NCBI GenBank assembly: GCA_020436085.1
Contig: JAGQYM010000016.1
Location: forward strand, 1 to 64,000
Length of the DNA: 64,000 bases
Source: Cyclobacteriaceae bacterium
GTDB taxonomy: Bacteria; Bacteroidota; Bacteroidia; Cytophagales; Cyclobacteriaceae
Direction: 5' to 3'
Of this stretch, positions 45,096 through 53,989 are shown piece after piece (position 1 is the stretch's first letter; each line of letters begins with the position of its first letter). Both the position numbers and the translations under genes were made by a program. The notes below the pieces were generated by a model. That model saw only the letters and a list, made by a program, of their open reading frames with translations. It was not told where the DNA came from and made no database searches.

Positions 45096-45839
45096 ATGAG
45101 AACAACAATTTTCCTGACTCTATTTTTTGTAGTCACTGCATTACACGCTCAATATGAAGACCGCAATTCTATCGATCCAAAGGCAACAGAGATATATGAA
45201 CCTAAGGCGCCTAAGATAACACCGGGTGAGGCCGCAGGTGCTGCACCGAGTGACGCAATCGTTTTATTTAATGGCAAGGATTTTAGTGAGTGGGTAGGAA
45301 AAGATGGTGCCAGCCCAAAGTGGGAGATTAAAGATGGTGTGATGACCGTTGTAAAGGGTACCGGAGATATCAAAACAAAGCGCACCTTTGGAGATGTTCA
45401 GCTTCATATTGAATGGAGAAGCCCATCTGTAATTGTAGGTGAAGGACAGGGCCGAGGTAATAGCGGAATCTTTCTGCAAGAGAGATACGAATTGCAGGTA
45501 CTCGACAGCTACGAAAGTCAAACCTATTCCAATGGCCAGGCCGGATCTATTTATAAGCAGCACATTCCATTGGTTAATGCCACCAAAAAACCTGGAGAAT
45601 GGCAGACTTATGATGTGATCTACACTGCTCCTCGGTTTAGCAACAATGGAAGATTGGTATCACCAGCCTATATCACCGTTTTACATAATGGCGTGTTGAT
45701 TCAAAATCATTCGCAAATCTGGGGACCCACAGAATACAAAGGCTTGCCAGTTTACATGAGTCACGACAAGGGTTCAATTATTCTTCAGGATCACAGCAAT
45801 CCGGTAAGCTACCGGAACATTTGGATTCGCGAGCTGTAA
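45096..45839 (+). CDS. Exported DUF1080 (3-keto-disaccharide hydrolase-type) protein
   Basis: From ATG 45096 the protein has 247 residues; the frame continues upstream to 44976 but the signal peptide (MRTTIFLTLFFVVTALHAQ) is at 45096. The mature part matches the DUF1080 concanavalin-like fold with ALFNGKDF-like start (IVLFNGKDFSEWVG), LHIEWRSP, GNSGIFLQERYELQVLDSY and a final SHDKGSIILQDHSNPV followed by YRNIWIREL. Family members hydrolyse 3-keto-glucosides or bind carbohydrates. The stop is 20 bp from the convergent AraC gene. Confidence 0.87.
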   Translation: MRTTIFLTLFFVVTALHAQYEDRNSIDPKATEIYEPKAPKITPGEAAGAAPSDAIVLFNGKDFSEWVGKDGASPKWEIKDGVMTVVKGTGDIKTKRTFGDVQLHIEWRSPSVIVGEGQGRGNSGIFLQERYELQVLDSYESQTYSNGQAGSIYKQHIPLVNATKKPGEWQTYDVIYTAPRFSNNGRLVSPAYITVLHNGVLIQNHSQIWGPTEYKGLPVYMSHDKGSIILQDHSNPVSYRNIWIREL

Positions 45840-45859
45840 TGATGTAAATGCTCTTACGC

Positions 45860-46762
45860 CTAATCCCTTTGTTGCAGCTGAAAGGTGAGCGGAGTGGTGT
45901 TGAATGTCTTTTTGAAAAGCCGGATGAAAGAAGATGAGTCTTTCCATCCGATGGAACGGCAAACATCAGTCACCCTCATTTCTTTCGATAGAAGTGTTCT
46001 TGCCTCATTCAGTCGTAGCTGAATTACTTCCTGGTATGGTGTTGTCTTGAAGTAAGACTTGTAAAGATGCTTGAAATGAAACGGAGATAAGCATGCGTGG
46101 TTTGCAACCTGCTCAACGGTAATATCTTCGTGAAAATGGTTTTGGATATATTCTTTCGCCCAATGGAGTCGTTTGTAAATCTCCTTTCGCGTAGCAACTT
46201 TTACCTTGTCGATAGATAAGATCTCCTGACGCGTTGTTTCATTCATCTCCAACCACATTGAGAGAAGCGTGTTGAGCTGACTATCCAGGAACGTTGAATT
46301 ACTATCTTGCTGCGCGACTAATCCCTTCATGAGTTGCTCCATCTTAGGCGGCAATGGATAAGTTCTTTCAATAAAATCAGGGGGGACTTCATTTTCCGAA
46401 TTATATGAAAGAGCATCAGCACTATTCATCATTTTCGCTGCGAGGCCTACTTCGAAAGCAAACGTAGCGGTCAAGTTGGGCTGGTCTGACTTCAACTTGG
46501 TGCGAAAATATTGGCCTTCATTGATGAGTAAAAAATTACCCGGCTTCACCACAAACTCACGATCGCCCACCCAGTAAGTTTGTGGACCCGAGAAGTTCAC
46601 GTTCAAGGCAAGTCTGGTGATGTGGTTATCGCACTCCTGAATGTCCTTTGACTCTATGATAAAGACTCCACTCTTATATTTCGTCATGTCGGTGTCATGA
46701 CGGGAACAGAAAAGCTCACCTCTTTTCTTAGCTTGGGAACAGTAGGAGCAAGTTTCAGCCAT
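45860..46762 (-). CDS. AraC-family regulator with N-terminal Cys/His cluster
   Basis: From ATG 46762 the protein has 300 residues. The C-terminal AraC HTH domain is at about 195-300 (DITVEQVANHACLSPFHFKHLYKSYF and VTDVCRSIGWKDSSSFIRLFKKTF). The first 25 residues contain Cys5, Cys8, Cys19 and His22 (CSYC, then CSRH), which look like a small metal-binding or thiol-switch motif. The frame opens upstream at 46870 with no homology-like content. It is divergent from a DJ-1/PfpI gene across a 309-bp region, the probable target. Confidence 0.85.
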   Translation of the reverse strand: MAETCSYCSQAKKRGELFCSRHDTDMTKYKSGVFIIESKDIQECDNHITRLALNVNFSGPQTYWVGDREFVVKPGNFLLINEGQYFRTKLKSDQPNLTATFAFEVGLAAKMMNSADALSYNSENEVPPDFIERTYPLPPKMEQLMKGLVAQQDSNSTFLDSQLNTLLSMWLEMNETTRQEILSIDKVKVATRKEIYKRLHWAKEYIQNHFHEDITVEQVANHACLSPFHFKHLYKSYFKTTPYQEVIQLRLNEARTLLSKEMRVTDVCRSIGWKDSSSFIRLFKKTFNTTPLTFQLQQRD

Positions 46763-47071
46763 AGGAGTCAATTCTGTAAAACGGCAATAAAGAGCGATGG
46801 TTACTGCTCTCGGATGAATAATATTCGCAGTCAAAAGGAAGCAATTAGCATTTTTTGCATATCCATTCACAGTAGCTACCTCGGATTTGGTTAGGCGATC
46901 AGTATTCTTACGGCTGGTTGTTTAAAACGTCTTTAGTCAGGTAACGATCGCCTTTGTGAATGGTAAAGAATTCTCTTGCGCACAATATTTTGGCCAGCGT
47001 CACTAAACATCTTTCGCATATCTGGCGACACCAGCAGCTCCGTAAAGCCAAAATATTAAAACTTAAAGCTT
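46763..47071. promoter_or_regulatory. Divergent intergenic region (AraC / DJ-1), no gene seen
   Basis: This 309-bp region holds the promoters of the AraC regulator and the exported DJ-1/PfpI gene. It has several AT-rich tracts and TTTG-containing segments, but no clear TAnnTTTG box with a paired TTG that I trust, and no gene or hairpin terminator. Confidence 0.4.
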
Positions 47072-47734
47072 ATGAAATTCTTGACATCATTTATTCTTTG
47101 TATTTCGATTATGTCTTCATGCGCAGCGCAGGAGGGCAAAGTGAGGAACGTTGCCATCTTTATCCATGAAGGTGTACAACTACTTGACTTTGCCGGCCCG
47201 GGTGAAGTGTTTGCCGCAGCTGGATCAGGTTATAGGGTGTATACAGTTGCCTCTTCAAAAGATCTGGTGCTGAGTGACCGCTTCGTCTCCATCAAACCGC
47301 AATACACGCTGGAGGATTGTCCGAAGCCAGATATTATTGTTTTTCCAGGCGGGGCTACTGAGATACCGTTGAGAGATGATAAGGTAATTCAGTGGGTGAA
47401 GTCGGCTGGCAAAGATTCGGAATATTTGCTCTCGGTCTGCACCGGTGTGTTTCTTCTTGCCAAAGGAGGATTTCTTGACGGAAAAACAGCAACCACGCAT
47501 TACTGCTGTCAGGATGGACTGGCTAATGACTATCCTAAAGTGAATGTGGTGAAAGGTAAGAGATTCATCGACAACGGCAACATCATCACAACCGAAGGGA
47601 TTTCGGCCGGTATCGATGGCTCACTTTATCTCATATCTAAAATCTCAGGGAAGGCACACGCTGATAAGATCGCCAAATACATCATGTACAACTGGGCGCC
47701 AGAAAAATTGGATTATCAGGTGGTGGGTAATTGA
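47072..47734 (+). CDS. Exported DJ-1/PfpI-family protein
   Basis: The protein has 220 residues. A signal peptide with a lipobox-like ISIMSSC (Cys17) indicates export or lipidation, which is uncommon for this usually cytosolic fold. The DJ-1/PfpI fold follows: VAIFIHEGVQLLDFAGPGEVF, FPGGATE and the nucleophile elbow LLSVCTGVFLLA with Cys123. His143 in TTHYCC may contribute. The closest well-known relatives are the amidase-type halves of GATase1-like AraC regulators, and the family can be glyoxalase, chaperone or peptidase; no reaction is assigned here. It is probably controlled by the divergent AraC gene and is followed by a terminator. Confidence 0.83.
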   Translation: MKFLTSFILCISIMSSCAAQEGKVRNVAIFIHEGVQLLDFAGPGEVFAAAGSGYRVYTVASSKDLVLSDRFVSIKPQYTLEDCPKPDIIVFPGGATEIPLRDDKVIQWVKSAGKDSEYLLSVCTGVFLLAKGGFLDGKTATTHYCCQDGLANDYPKVNVVKGKRFIDNGNIITTEGISAGIDGSLYLISKISGKAHADKIAKYIMYNWAPEKLDYQVVGN

Positions 47735-47759
47735 TCTCAAAGCACATTAGTCAAAAAGG

Positions 47760-47789
47760 TACCTGGCACTACAACCAGGTATTTTTTTT
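47760..47789 (+). terminator. Rho-independent terminator after the DJ-1/PfpI gene
   Basis: TACCTGG (47760-47766) pairs with CCAGGTA (47775-47781), followed by eight T (47782-47789). It lies 26 bp after the stop codon. Confidence 0.85.
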
Positions 47790-47908
47790 GCACCATTGAG
47801 AAACGGATTCGCATCAAACCAGTGGGTAATAAAATAATGAACATCAACCGTGTCTGTGGTATCCCGTTATTGCTGACAAATCACTTTTTAAATTAAACGA
47901 AGCGAGTA

Positions 47909-48775
47909 ATGGCAAATCAATTAATGACAAGAAGGAGCCTTATCAAGGGCTCTTTGATCGGCATAGCGGGTACCTCACTTTCATCTTTTGCATTAGGAAA
48001 CCTGGTGGCATCTCCAACATCTGCCGCTCCTGGTTCAATGCTAAGCTCGTCCATTGACAACTACCCGGCACTCGCATATGAACAAATAAATCAGGTGGTC
48101 GGTGCTTCTCATGGAAATTTTGATCGCGTGAAGGAGTTGGTAAGTAAGCGACCGGAGTTGGCAAGGGCATCTTGGGATTGGAGGTTTGGTGACTTTGAAT
48201 CCGCGCTCGGTGCCGCATCACATGTTGGCAGGAGGGACATTGCTATGTATCTAATGAGCAACGGAGCAAGACCAAACATATTTACCTATGCCATGATGGG
48301 GGCTTATGATGCGGTGAGAAGTATGATAGAATTTTCCCCCGGCATTCAGAGGAACCTCGGCCCGCATGGTATCAGCTTGCTGCGCCATGCGAAGGCGGGA
48401 CTTCGAATGGAGGACACCATGTCAAAAGAGAACCTTGCCAACTTGAAGATGCTGATTACTTACCTTGAATCGCTGGGCGATGCGAATGGGGATCAATATG
48501 AAGACTTGACTGAAGAAGAAAAGAAAATGTATCTCGGAAATTATCGATACGGAGAAGGTGAGAGCGAAGGATTCAGCATTAAGTTGAACTCGTTTAATAT
48601 AATTTCGCTCGGGCCACTTGGTTCTTCAGGCGGTGCACTTTATAAGATCGGGGAGAACAAATTTTTTCACAATGGCACGCCATCCACGACCGTTTCTTTC
48701 CAAATTGAAAAAGATCAAATAAGATCATTGACCATCACAGATCCAGATCGAGTGGTGATTGCAAAGAGGCTATAG
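47909..48775 (+). CDS. Tat-exported ankyrin-type protein
   Basis: The protein has 288 residues and a Tat signal (TRRSLIKGSLIGIAGTSLSSFALG). Ankyrin-like helical pairs occupy about 45-160 (YEQINQVVGASHGNFDRVKELVSKRPEL, LGAASHVGRRDIAMYLMSNGARPN, MMGAYDAVRSMIEF), after which the protein changes to a beta-rich C-terminal part (about 200-288) with a small lipocalin-like pattern (YLGNYRYGEGESEGFSIKL). The Tat route suggests it folds before export; a binding role is inferred. Confidence 0.78.
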   Translation: MANQLMTRRSLIKGSLIGIAGTSLSSFALGNLVASPTSAAPGSMLSSSIDNYPALAYEQINQVVGASHGNFDRVKELVSKRPELARASWDWRFGDFESALGAASHVGRRDIAMYLMSNGARPNIFTYAMMGAYDAVRSMIEFSPGIQRNLGPHGISLLRHAKAGLRMEDTMSKENLANLKMLITYLESLGDANGDQYEDLTEEEKKMYLGNYRYGEGESEGFSIKLNSFNIISLGPLGSSGGALYKIGENKFFHNGTPSTTVSFQIEKDQIRSLTITDPDRVVIAKRL

Positions 48776-48855
48776 AGTGGATCTAAAAGAGTAGCCATCC
48801 GACATATCGGTTTCATCTACCTCACTTTACTGTATCTGCAACTGATTTGTTGGTC

Positions 48856-48917
48856 ATCCTTATAAGGATTAAGATTTTCGATATCGCAATTGCCTAGCAT
48901 AGCGGGCAATTTATTTG
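48856..48917 (+). promoter_or_regulatory. Candidate promoter with upstream palindrome of the CRTAC1 gene
   Basis: TTG (48890-48892) and TTTATTTG (48910-48917, one mismatch to TAnnTTTG) are 17 bp apart, as expected for a Bacteroidota promoter. A perfect 14-bp palindrome, ATCCTTATAAGGAT (48856-48869), lies 20 bp further upstream. The ATG is at 48937. Confidence 0.4.
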
Positions 48918-48936
48918 ACTCTTAATCTTTAGCACT

Positions 48937-50493
48937 ATGCGAAATTCATCTATTATCAAGGCGGTGTTAGTTCTTCTAACCTCCTCGTTTTACCTAAACA
49001 CCATTGCCCAAAAGTTCACATTAATTAGTCAGGGAGTCATCGCCACCGACACCACCAATACCAACGGGGCTAGTTTTGTCGACTATGATAGTGACGGTGA
49101 TCTCGACATATTTCTTTCGAACGCCAACGGCCCTATGGGTTTCAATACGCTTTACAGAAACGAAGGAAAAGACGTGTTTACCAAAGTCGATGCTGGTGAA
49201 GTGACGCATATGCAGACTGCTACTTTCGGACACTCATGGGGTGACTATGATAACGATGGTAAGCCTGACCTCTTTGTTGTTAATGCATTCACCAACATTG
49301 GATCACTTCTCTACCACAATGTTGGCAATGGGCGTTTTCATCGAAACGAAAACTATGATGTCACAAAGAGTGCTGCCAAAGGCTTTGCATCGGCCTGGCG
49401 CGATATCGACAATGATGGACTATTAGACTTACTCGTCATTCACCCCGCTGGAGGTTTTGTTGGACTCCCTTCCACCAGCAATCTTCTTTTTAAAAATAAT
49501 GGTGACCCACAAGGTACATTTAGCCCCGTAGTTACAACCCCAATCACGCGTGTTACGGCTCCATTCACCAACGCTACTTGGTCCGACTACGATCAGGATG
49601 GAGATGCGGACTTGTTTATCGGCTCAGGGCCAGCCAACGGTACACTCGCACCTGATTATCTATACAAGAATATGTTGAAGGAGACAGGTAAGCTTGGGTT
49701 TCAGCGCCTAACCAACGAAGTATTTGCCAGAGATTCGCTGGATGGGCAGACATGGAACTGGATTGACTATGATAATGATGGCGACCTGGATGCCTACGTC
49801 ACCAATTGGGGTGGTGCACAAGGCGGTCTTCCGAATAATCTGTACAAAAATGAAGGTGATACCATAGTGCGCGTAAAGGAAGGGGCGATTACAACGGACG
49901 TTGGTATTTCACTAGCCAACATTTGGGAAGACTTTGACAATGATGGGGATCTCGATGTGTTTGTGGGCAATGGAGGAAACCAGGCGAACCGTTACTATGA
50001 AAACCTCGGCAATGGAAAGTTTGAAAGTGTGACCAAGGGCCACTTCGTTGAAACAAAAAAGAATACCTGGGGAATAAGTGCTGGCGATTACAACAACGAT
50101 GGAAGGATTGATCTATTTGTTTCGAACAAAACAGGCTACCTGGCCGGTGGCGATTTGAATCACCTTTATCGAAACGACACCGACAATGGCAACAATTGGG
50201 TAACGCTGAGATGTATCGGTACAAAATCAAATAAGGATGGGATAGGGGCGAAGGTCAAACTCACTGCAAGGATCAACGGTAGGAGTGTAACACAATATCG
50301 TGAGGTAGGATCAAACGCAACCTTTCTTGGGTCAAACGACCTGCGCGCTCACTTTGGCATTGGAAAAACAAAACAAATCGACTTGATCGAAATCATCTGG
50401 CCGAGTGGGCAGACCGACAGCTATAAGAATGTAAAGCCTAACCAGTTTCTCGATTGTACTGAGGGTCAGGCTATGAACCCGAGGGTGCAGTAA
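48937..50493 (+). CDS. Exported CRTAC1/FG-GAP-VCBS repeat protein with UnbV_ASPIC domain
   Basis: The protein has 518 residues. A signal peptide (1-23, NTIAQ) is followed by seven calcium-loop repeats of the DxDxDGxxD type (for example DYDSDGDLD, DYDNDGKPD, DIDNDGLLD, DYDQDGDAD, DFDNDGDLD), which build a beta propeller. The C-terminal 100 residues match UnbV_ASPIC (GIGAKVKLTARINGRS, REVGSNATFLGSNDLRAHFGIG, WPSGQTDSY). These extracellular proteins likely bind calcium and surface partners. It is a single-gene unit. Confidence 0.88.
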   Translation: MRNSSIIKAVLVLLTSSFYLNTIAQKFTLISQGVIATDTTNTNGASFVDYDSDGDLDIFLSNANGPMGFNTLYRNEGKDVFTKVDAGEVTHMQTATFGHSWGDYDNDGKPDLFVVNAFTNIGSLLYHNVGNGRFHRNENYDVTKSAAKGFASAWRDIDNDGLLDLLVIHPAGGFVGLPSTSNLLFKNNGDPQGTFSPVVTTPITRVTAPFTNATWSDYDQDGDADLFIGSGPANGTLAPDYLYKNMLKETGKLGFQRLTNEVFARDSLDGQTWNWIDYDNDGDLDAYVTNWGGAQGGLPNNLYKNEGDTIVRVKEGAITTDVGISLANIWEDFDNDGDLDVFVGNGGNQANRYYENLGNGKFESVTKGHFVETKKNTWGISAGDYNNDGRIDLFVSNKTGYLAGGDLNHLYRNDTDNGNNWVTLRCIGTKSNKDGIGAKVKLTARINGRSVTQYREVGSNATFLGSNDLRAHFGIGKTKQIDLIEIIWPSGQTDSYKNVKPNQFLDCTEGQAMNPRVQ

Positions 50494-50625
50494 CTGAGAG
50501 ACTACTCCCTCAATTGTTCCATATTTCAGCAATGAACATGAATGTGCCACCATTGACATGTTACAACAGAAATATTGAATTGAAAAAAACATTACCTTTC
50601 ATTCTCAGCACCAAACCTGTTACTC

Positions 50626-53600
50626 ATGAAAGGTCTATTTGCCATCCTATTGCTGGTCTGTATTTCATTAACCACAACTGCCCAGACCAGGTTACTAAGA
50701 AACCCATCCATAAGTCAGAACAAAATCGCATTCATCTACGCAGGTGATGTCTGGATAGCTGACAAGAACGGTTCGAATGTTGAACGTCTTACCGCCTTCG
50801 AAGGCGTGGAGAGCGAACCGCATTTTTCTCCTGATGGACAGACCATTGCTTTCACAGGTCAGTACGATGGAAACACGGATGTGTTTATCGTGCCTGTTAC
50901 TGGTGGAGATCCAAAAAGGCTGACTTGGCATCCGTCTGCAGATTTCGTTACAGGATGGACTAATGATGGTCAATCTGTAATATTCGCGTCTGGCAGAAGT
51001 CAGGCTCCCTATGCCGACTCTGATCAATTGTGGCAGGTGTCTACCAAAGGGACTACGCCAACCTTGTTTATGAAACCTAGAGCAGTGGATGGGAAGTTCT
51101 CGCCCGATGGAAAACAGTTTGTGTATGAAAGAAATAACCGGTGGGAGAGTGAGTTTAGAAATTATCGTGGTGGACAAAACACTCCACTTCGAATACTAAA
51201 TCTGCAGACGTTTGATGAGCAAAAGATCCCGATGGAAAATAGCAGGGATATGAATCCTGTTTGGATGCAGAACACCATCTACTTCCTCTCAGATAGAGAC
51301 CTCGCCATGAACGTGTGGTCTTATAATATCGACTCAAAAGCAGTACAACAGCTGACGTTTTTCAAAGAGTTCGATTGTAAAAGTATGGAGGGAAGCAATG
51401 GCGAACTGATCTTCGAGAATGGAGGATATTTGTACAGCCTTAAACCTGGATCAGGCGAACCGGTAAAATTGCCGATCGAAGTGAAGGGTGACTTCCCGTG
51501 GGCTCGACCTCACTGGGTGTCAATCGATAAGTATATCCAATCAGTTGCTATTTCACCTCATGGCAAGCGACTCGCTTTGGAAGCGCGTGGTGATATCGTC
51601 ACGGTGCCTGCCAAGAAAGGCGACCCAAGAAATATTTCTGACAGCCAGGGTGTAGCTGATCGAGCAGTTGCATGGTCGCCAGACGGAAAAAGTATCAGCT
51701 GGTTTTCAGACGAAGGTGGGGAATATCAACTGGTAATTTCAGATCAGTATGGAGAGAACAAAAGAAATATTCCAATTGCGAATCCCACTTTCTACTACCA
51801 GCCATCGTGGTCGCCAGATTCCAAATACCTAAGTTTTTACAATGAAAACAGAACGCTATGGATAGTAGATGTAGCCACAGGTGTGTTTACTGAAGTTGCA
51901 AACGAAGGATCTGCCCATCCTCAGCATGTAATTTTTGGTGAGTGGTCACCCGACTCGAAGTGGCTGGCCTACACCAAAAGACTCAGCAACGAATACTCAG
52001 CGATATTCATTTACTCTCTCGATCAAAAGAAATCATTTCAGATAACCGATGGCATGTCTGATTGTGTGATGCCAGCTTGGGACAAAGGCGGCAAATATGT
52101 CTACTTCTTGGGAAGCATCGATTATGGAATGAACGTGGGTTGGCTCGATATGTCATCGTACGATCATCCTGTCAACCGTTCGATTTATGCAGCCGTGTTA
52201 TCTAAAGATGATGAATCTCCTCTGGCTCCAGAAAGTGATGATGAATCGGTTGAGAAAGAAAAAAAGACTGAGCCTGAAAAAGCGGATGCCAAAAAAAAGA
52301 AATCAAACTCAAAAGAGGAGAAGCCCGAGGAAAGTAAAGTGCCGACTGTCAAAATTGACATAGAAAGCATCGGTCGAAGGATCATTGCCTTGCCAGTGCC
52401 TGCCCGTCCTTATGTGCAATTGGAGACGGCTAAAGAGGGAATTATTCTCTATACGGAAGTGATTCCAAATGAGCAAAGCTTAACACTCCACCGGTTTACA
52501 ATAGAAAAAAGGAAGGCTGAAAAAATCGTAGATGGCATTTTAGCATTTGTGGTAGCCGCTGAAGGAGAGAAGTACGCTTACCTCACCAAGTCAAAACAGC
52601 TGCTGATCTCCAACGTGGCCGATAAGCCAAAGCCGGAAGAGGAAACGGTTTCTGTTGCGAACGTCAAGGTAAAAATCGATCCGCTACTGGAGTGGAAGCA
52701 AATGTTCAGAGAGGCGTGGCGATATCAACGCGACTATTTTTATGTCGACAATGTACACGGGCTTGATCTCGACTGGGCATACAAGGCTTATGGAGCATGG
52801 GTTGGAGATGTCAAACACCGCTCAGATATGAACTACCTGCTGGACATACTCGGTGGTGAGACTTCTATCGGTCACTCATTCGTAGGTGGCGGAGATTACC
52901 CGGATGTTGATAAAGTTCCAGTCGGGCTTCTTGGTGCTGACTACAAAGTAGAAAATGGTAGATACAGAATTAAGAAGATTTATAATGGCGAGAGTTGGAA
53001 TGCGACATTAAGTGCACCGCTGAGTGGCCCTGGTATAAATGTGAATGCAGGTGATTACCTGGTGGCTGTCAATGGTGAGCCAATTGATGTTACAAGAAAC
53101 ATTTATTCTTACTTTGATCAAACAGCCGACACCCAAACTCGCATTTCAGTTAGTGCTACGCCAGATCCAAAAAGTGGGAAAGAATTTACCGTAGTTCCCG
53201 TGAAGAGTGAAACGCAACTGAGACAGCACGCCTGGGTTGAAGGAAACCGAAGGATAGTGGATTCTTTGTCGAATGGTAAACTGGCGTATGTGTGGCTGCC
53301 TAACACGGGTGGTGGTGGATATGCAAACTTTAATCGCTACTACTTCGCGCAGAAGGACAAGAAAGGAGCAGTTATTGATGAGCGATTCAATCATGGCGGC
53401 TCCATTGCTGATTACATCGTTGACCTCCTTGCACGCGATTTACTTGGCTACTTTAACAATCCAATTGGAACACGTCAACCGTTCACAGCACCTAACGCTG
53501 GCATTTGGGGTCCAAAGGTGATGATCATCAATGAAGGAGCCGGATCGGGTGGCGACATGCTACCTTACATGTTCAAGATGCGGAAAGTCGGAACTTTAGT

Positions 53601-53898
53601 GGGCACCAAAACATGGGGTGGACTTGTTGGTATTTGGGATGTGCCAGGTTTGGTGGATGGTGGCTACATCACAGCGCCACGCGGTGGATTCTACAACTTG
53701 CAGGGCGAGTGGGATGTTGAGAACAAAGGGATCACTCCGGATGTGGTGGTAGAGCAAGATCCAAAACTGGTGCGCGATGGTCATGACCCTCAGTTGGAAA
53801 AAGCAGTGGAAGTAGCCATGGAGCAGTTGAAAACACAAGAGGTCAAACTGCTTCCGCAGCCAAAGGACCCCATCAGAGTTTTGCGACCCAAGCAATAA
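50626..53898 (+). CDS. Tricorn-type S41 family peptidase
   Basis: The protein has 1090 residues. After a signal peptide (1-20, ending TTAQ) lie two sets of WD40/PD40 propeller blades (about 25-500). Residues about 525-575 are an extremely charged, low-complexity linker (ESDDESVEKEKKTEPEKA). A PDZ domain (about 750-850) and the C-terminal S41 protease core follow, where GAGSGGDMLP supplies Ser974. Tricorn proteases degrade peptides released by other proteases. Given the S9, S45 and M24 peptidase genes nearby, it may take part in exported peptide processing. Confidence 0.88.
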   Translation: MKGLFAILLLVCISLTTTAQTRLLRNPSISQNKIAFIYAGDVWIADKNGSNVERLTAFEGVESEPHFSPDGQTIAFTGQYDGNTDVFIVPVTGGDPKRLTWHPSADFVTGWTNDGQSVIFASGRSQAPYADSDQLWQVSTKGTTPTLFMKPRAVDGKFSPDGKQFVYERNNRWESEFRNYRGGQNTPLRILNLQTFDEQKIPMENSRDMNPVWMQNTIYFLSDRDLAMNVWSYNIDSKAVQQLTFFKEFDCKSMEGSNGELIFENGGYLYSLKPGSGEPVKLPIEVKGDFPWARPHWVSIDKYIQSVAISPHGKRLALEARGDIVTVPAKKGDPRNISDSQGVADRAVAWSPDGKSISWFSDEGGEYQLVISDQYGENKRNIPIANPTFYYQPSWSPDSKYLSFYNENRTLWIVDVATGVFTEVANEGSAHPQHVIFGEWSPDSKWLAYTKRLSNEYSAIFIYSLDQKKSFQITDGMSDCVMPAWDKGGKYVYFLGSIDYGMNVGWLDMSSYDHPVNRSIYAAVLSKDDESPLAPESDDESVEKEKKTEPEKADAKKKKSNSKEEKPEESKVPTVKIDIESIGRRIIALPVPARPYVQLETAKEGIILYTEVIPNEQSLTLHRFTIEKRKAEKIVDGILAFVVAAEGEKYAYLTKSKQLLISNVADKPKPEEETVSVANVKVKIDPLLEWKQMFREAWRYQRDYFYVDNVHGLDLDWAYKAYGAWVGDVKHRSDMNYLLDILGGETSIGHSFVGGGDYPDVDKVPVGLLGADYKVENGRYRIKKIYNGESWNATLSAPLSGPGINVNAGDYLVAVNGEPIDVTRNIYSYFDQTADTQTRISVSATPDPKSGKEFTVVPVKSETQLRQHAWVEGNRRIVDSLSNGKLAYVWLPNTGGGGYANFNRYYFAQKDKKGAVIDERFNHGGSIADYIVDLLARDLLGYFNNPIGTRQPFTAPNAGIWGPKVMIINEGAGSGGDMLPYMFKMRKVGTLVGTKTWGGLVGIWDVPGLVDGGYITAPRGGFYNLQGEWDVENKGITPDVVVEQDPKLVRDGHDPQLEKAVEVAMEQLKTQEVKLLPQPKDPIRVLRPKQ

Positions 53899-53989
53899 TT
53901 AGAATTCGTGTTACGGTAGCAGGTGCCAATTAGCCATTCGCTGGTTGGCATTTGTTATATTGGGCATCTGTACATACCAACATCCAGTA

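Noticed and set aside
50695..51177. 160-codon minus-strand open frame
   Set aside because: It is antisense to the propeller part of the tricorn protease, which has clear homology-like motifs.
53926..53955. TGCCAA/TTGGCA hairpin between tricorn and acylase genes
   Set aside because: The stem is only six base pairs with a long loop and no proper T run. It is too weak to call a terminator.
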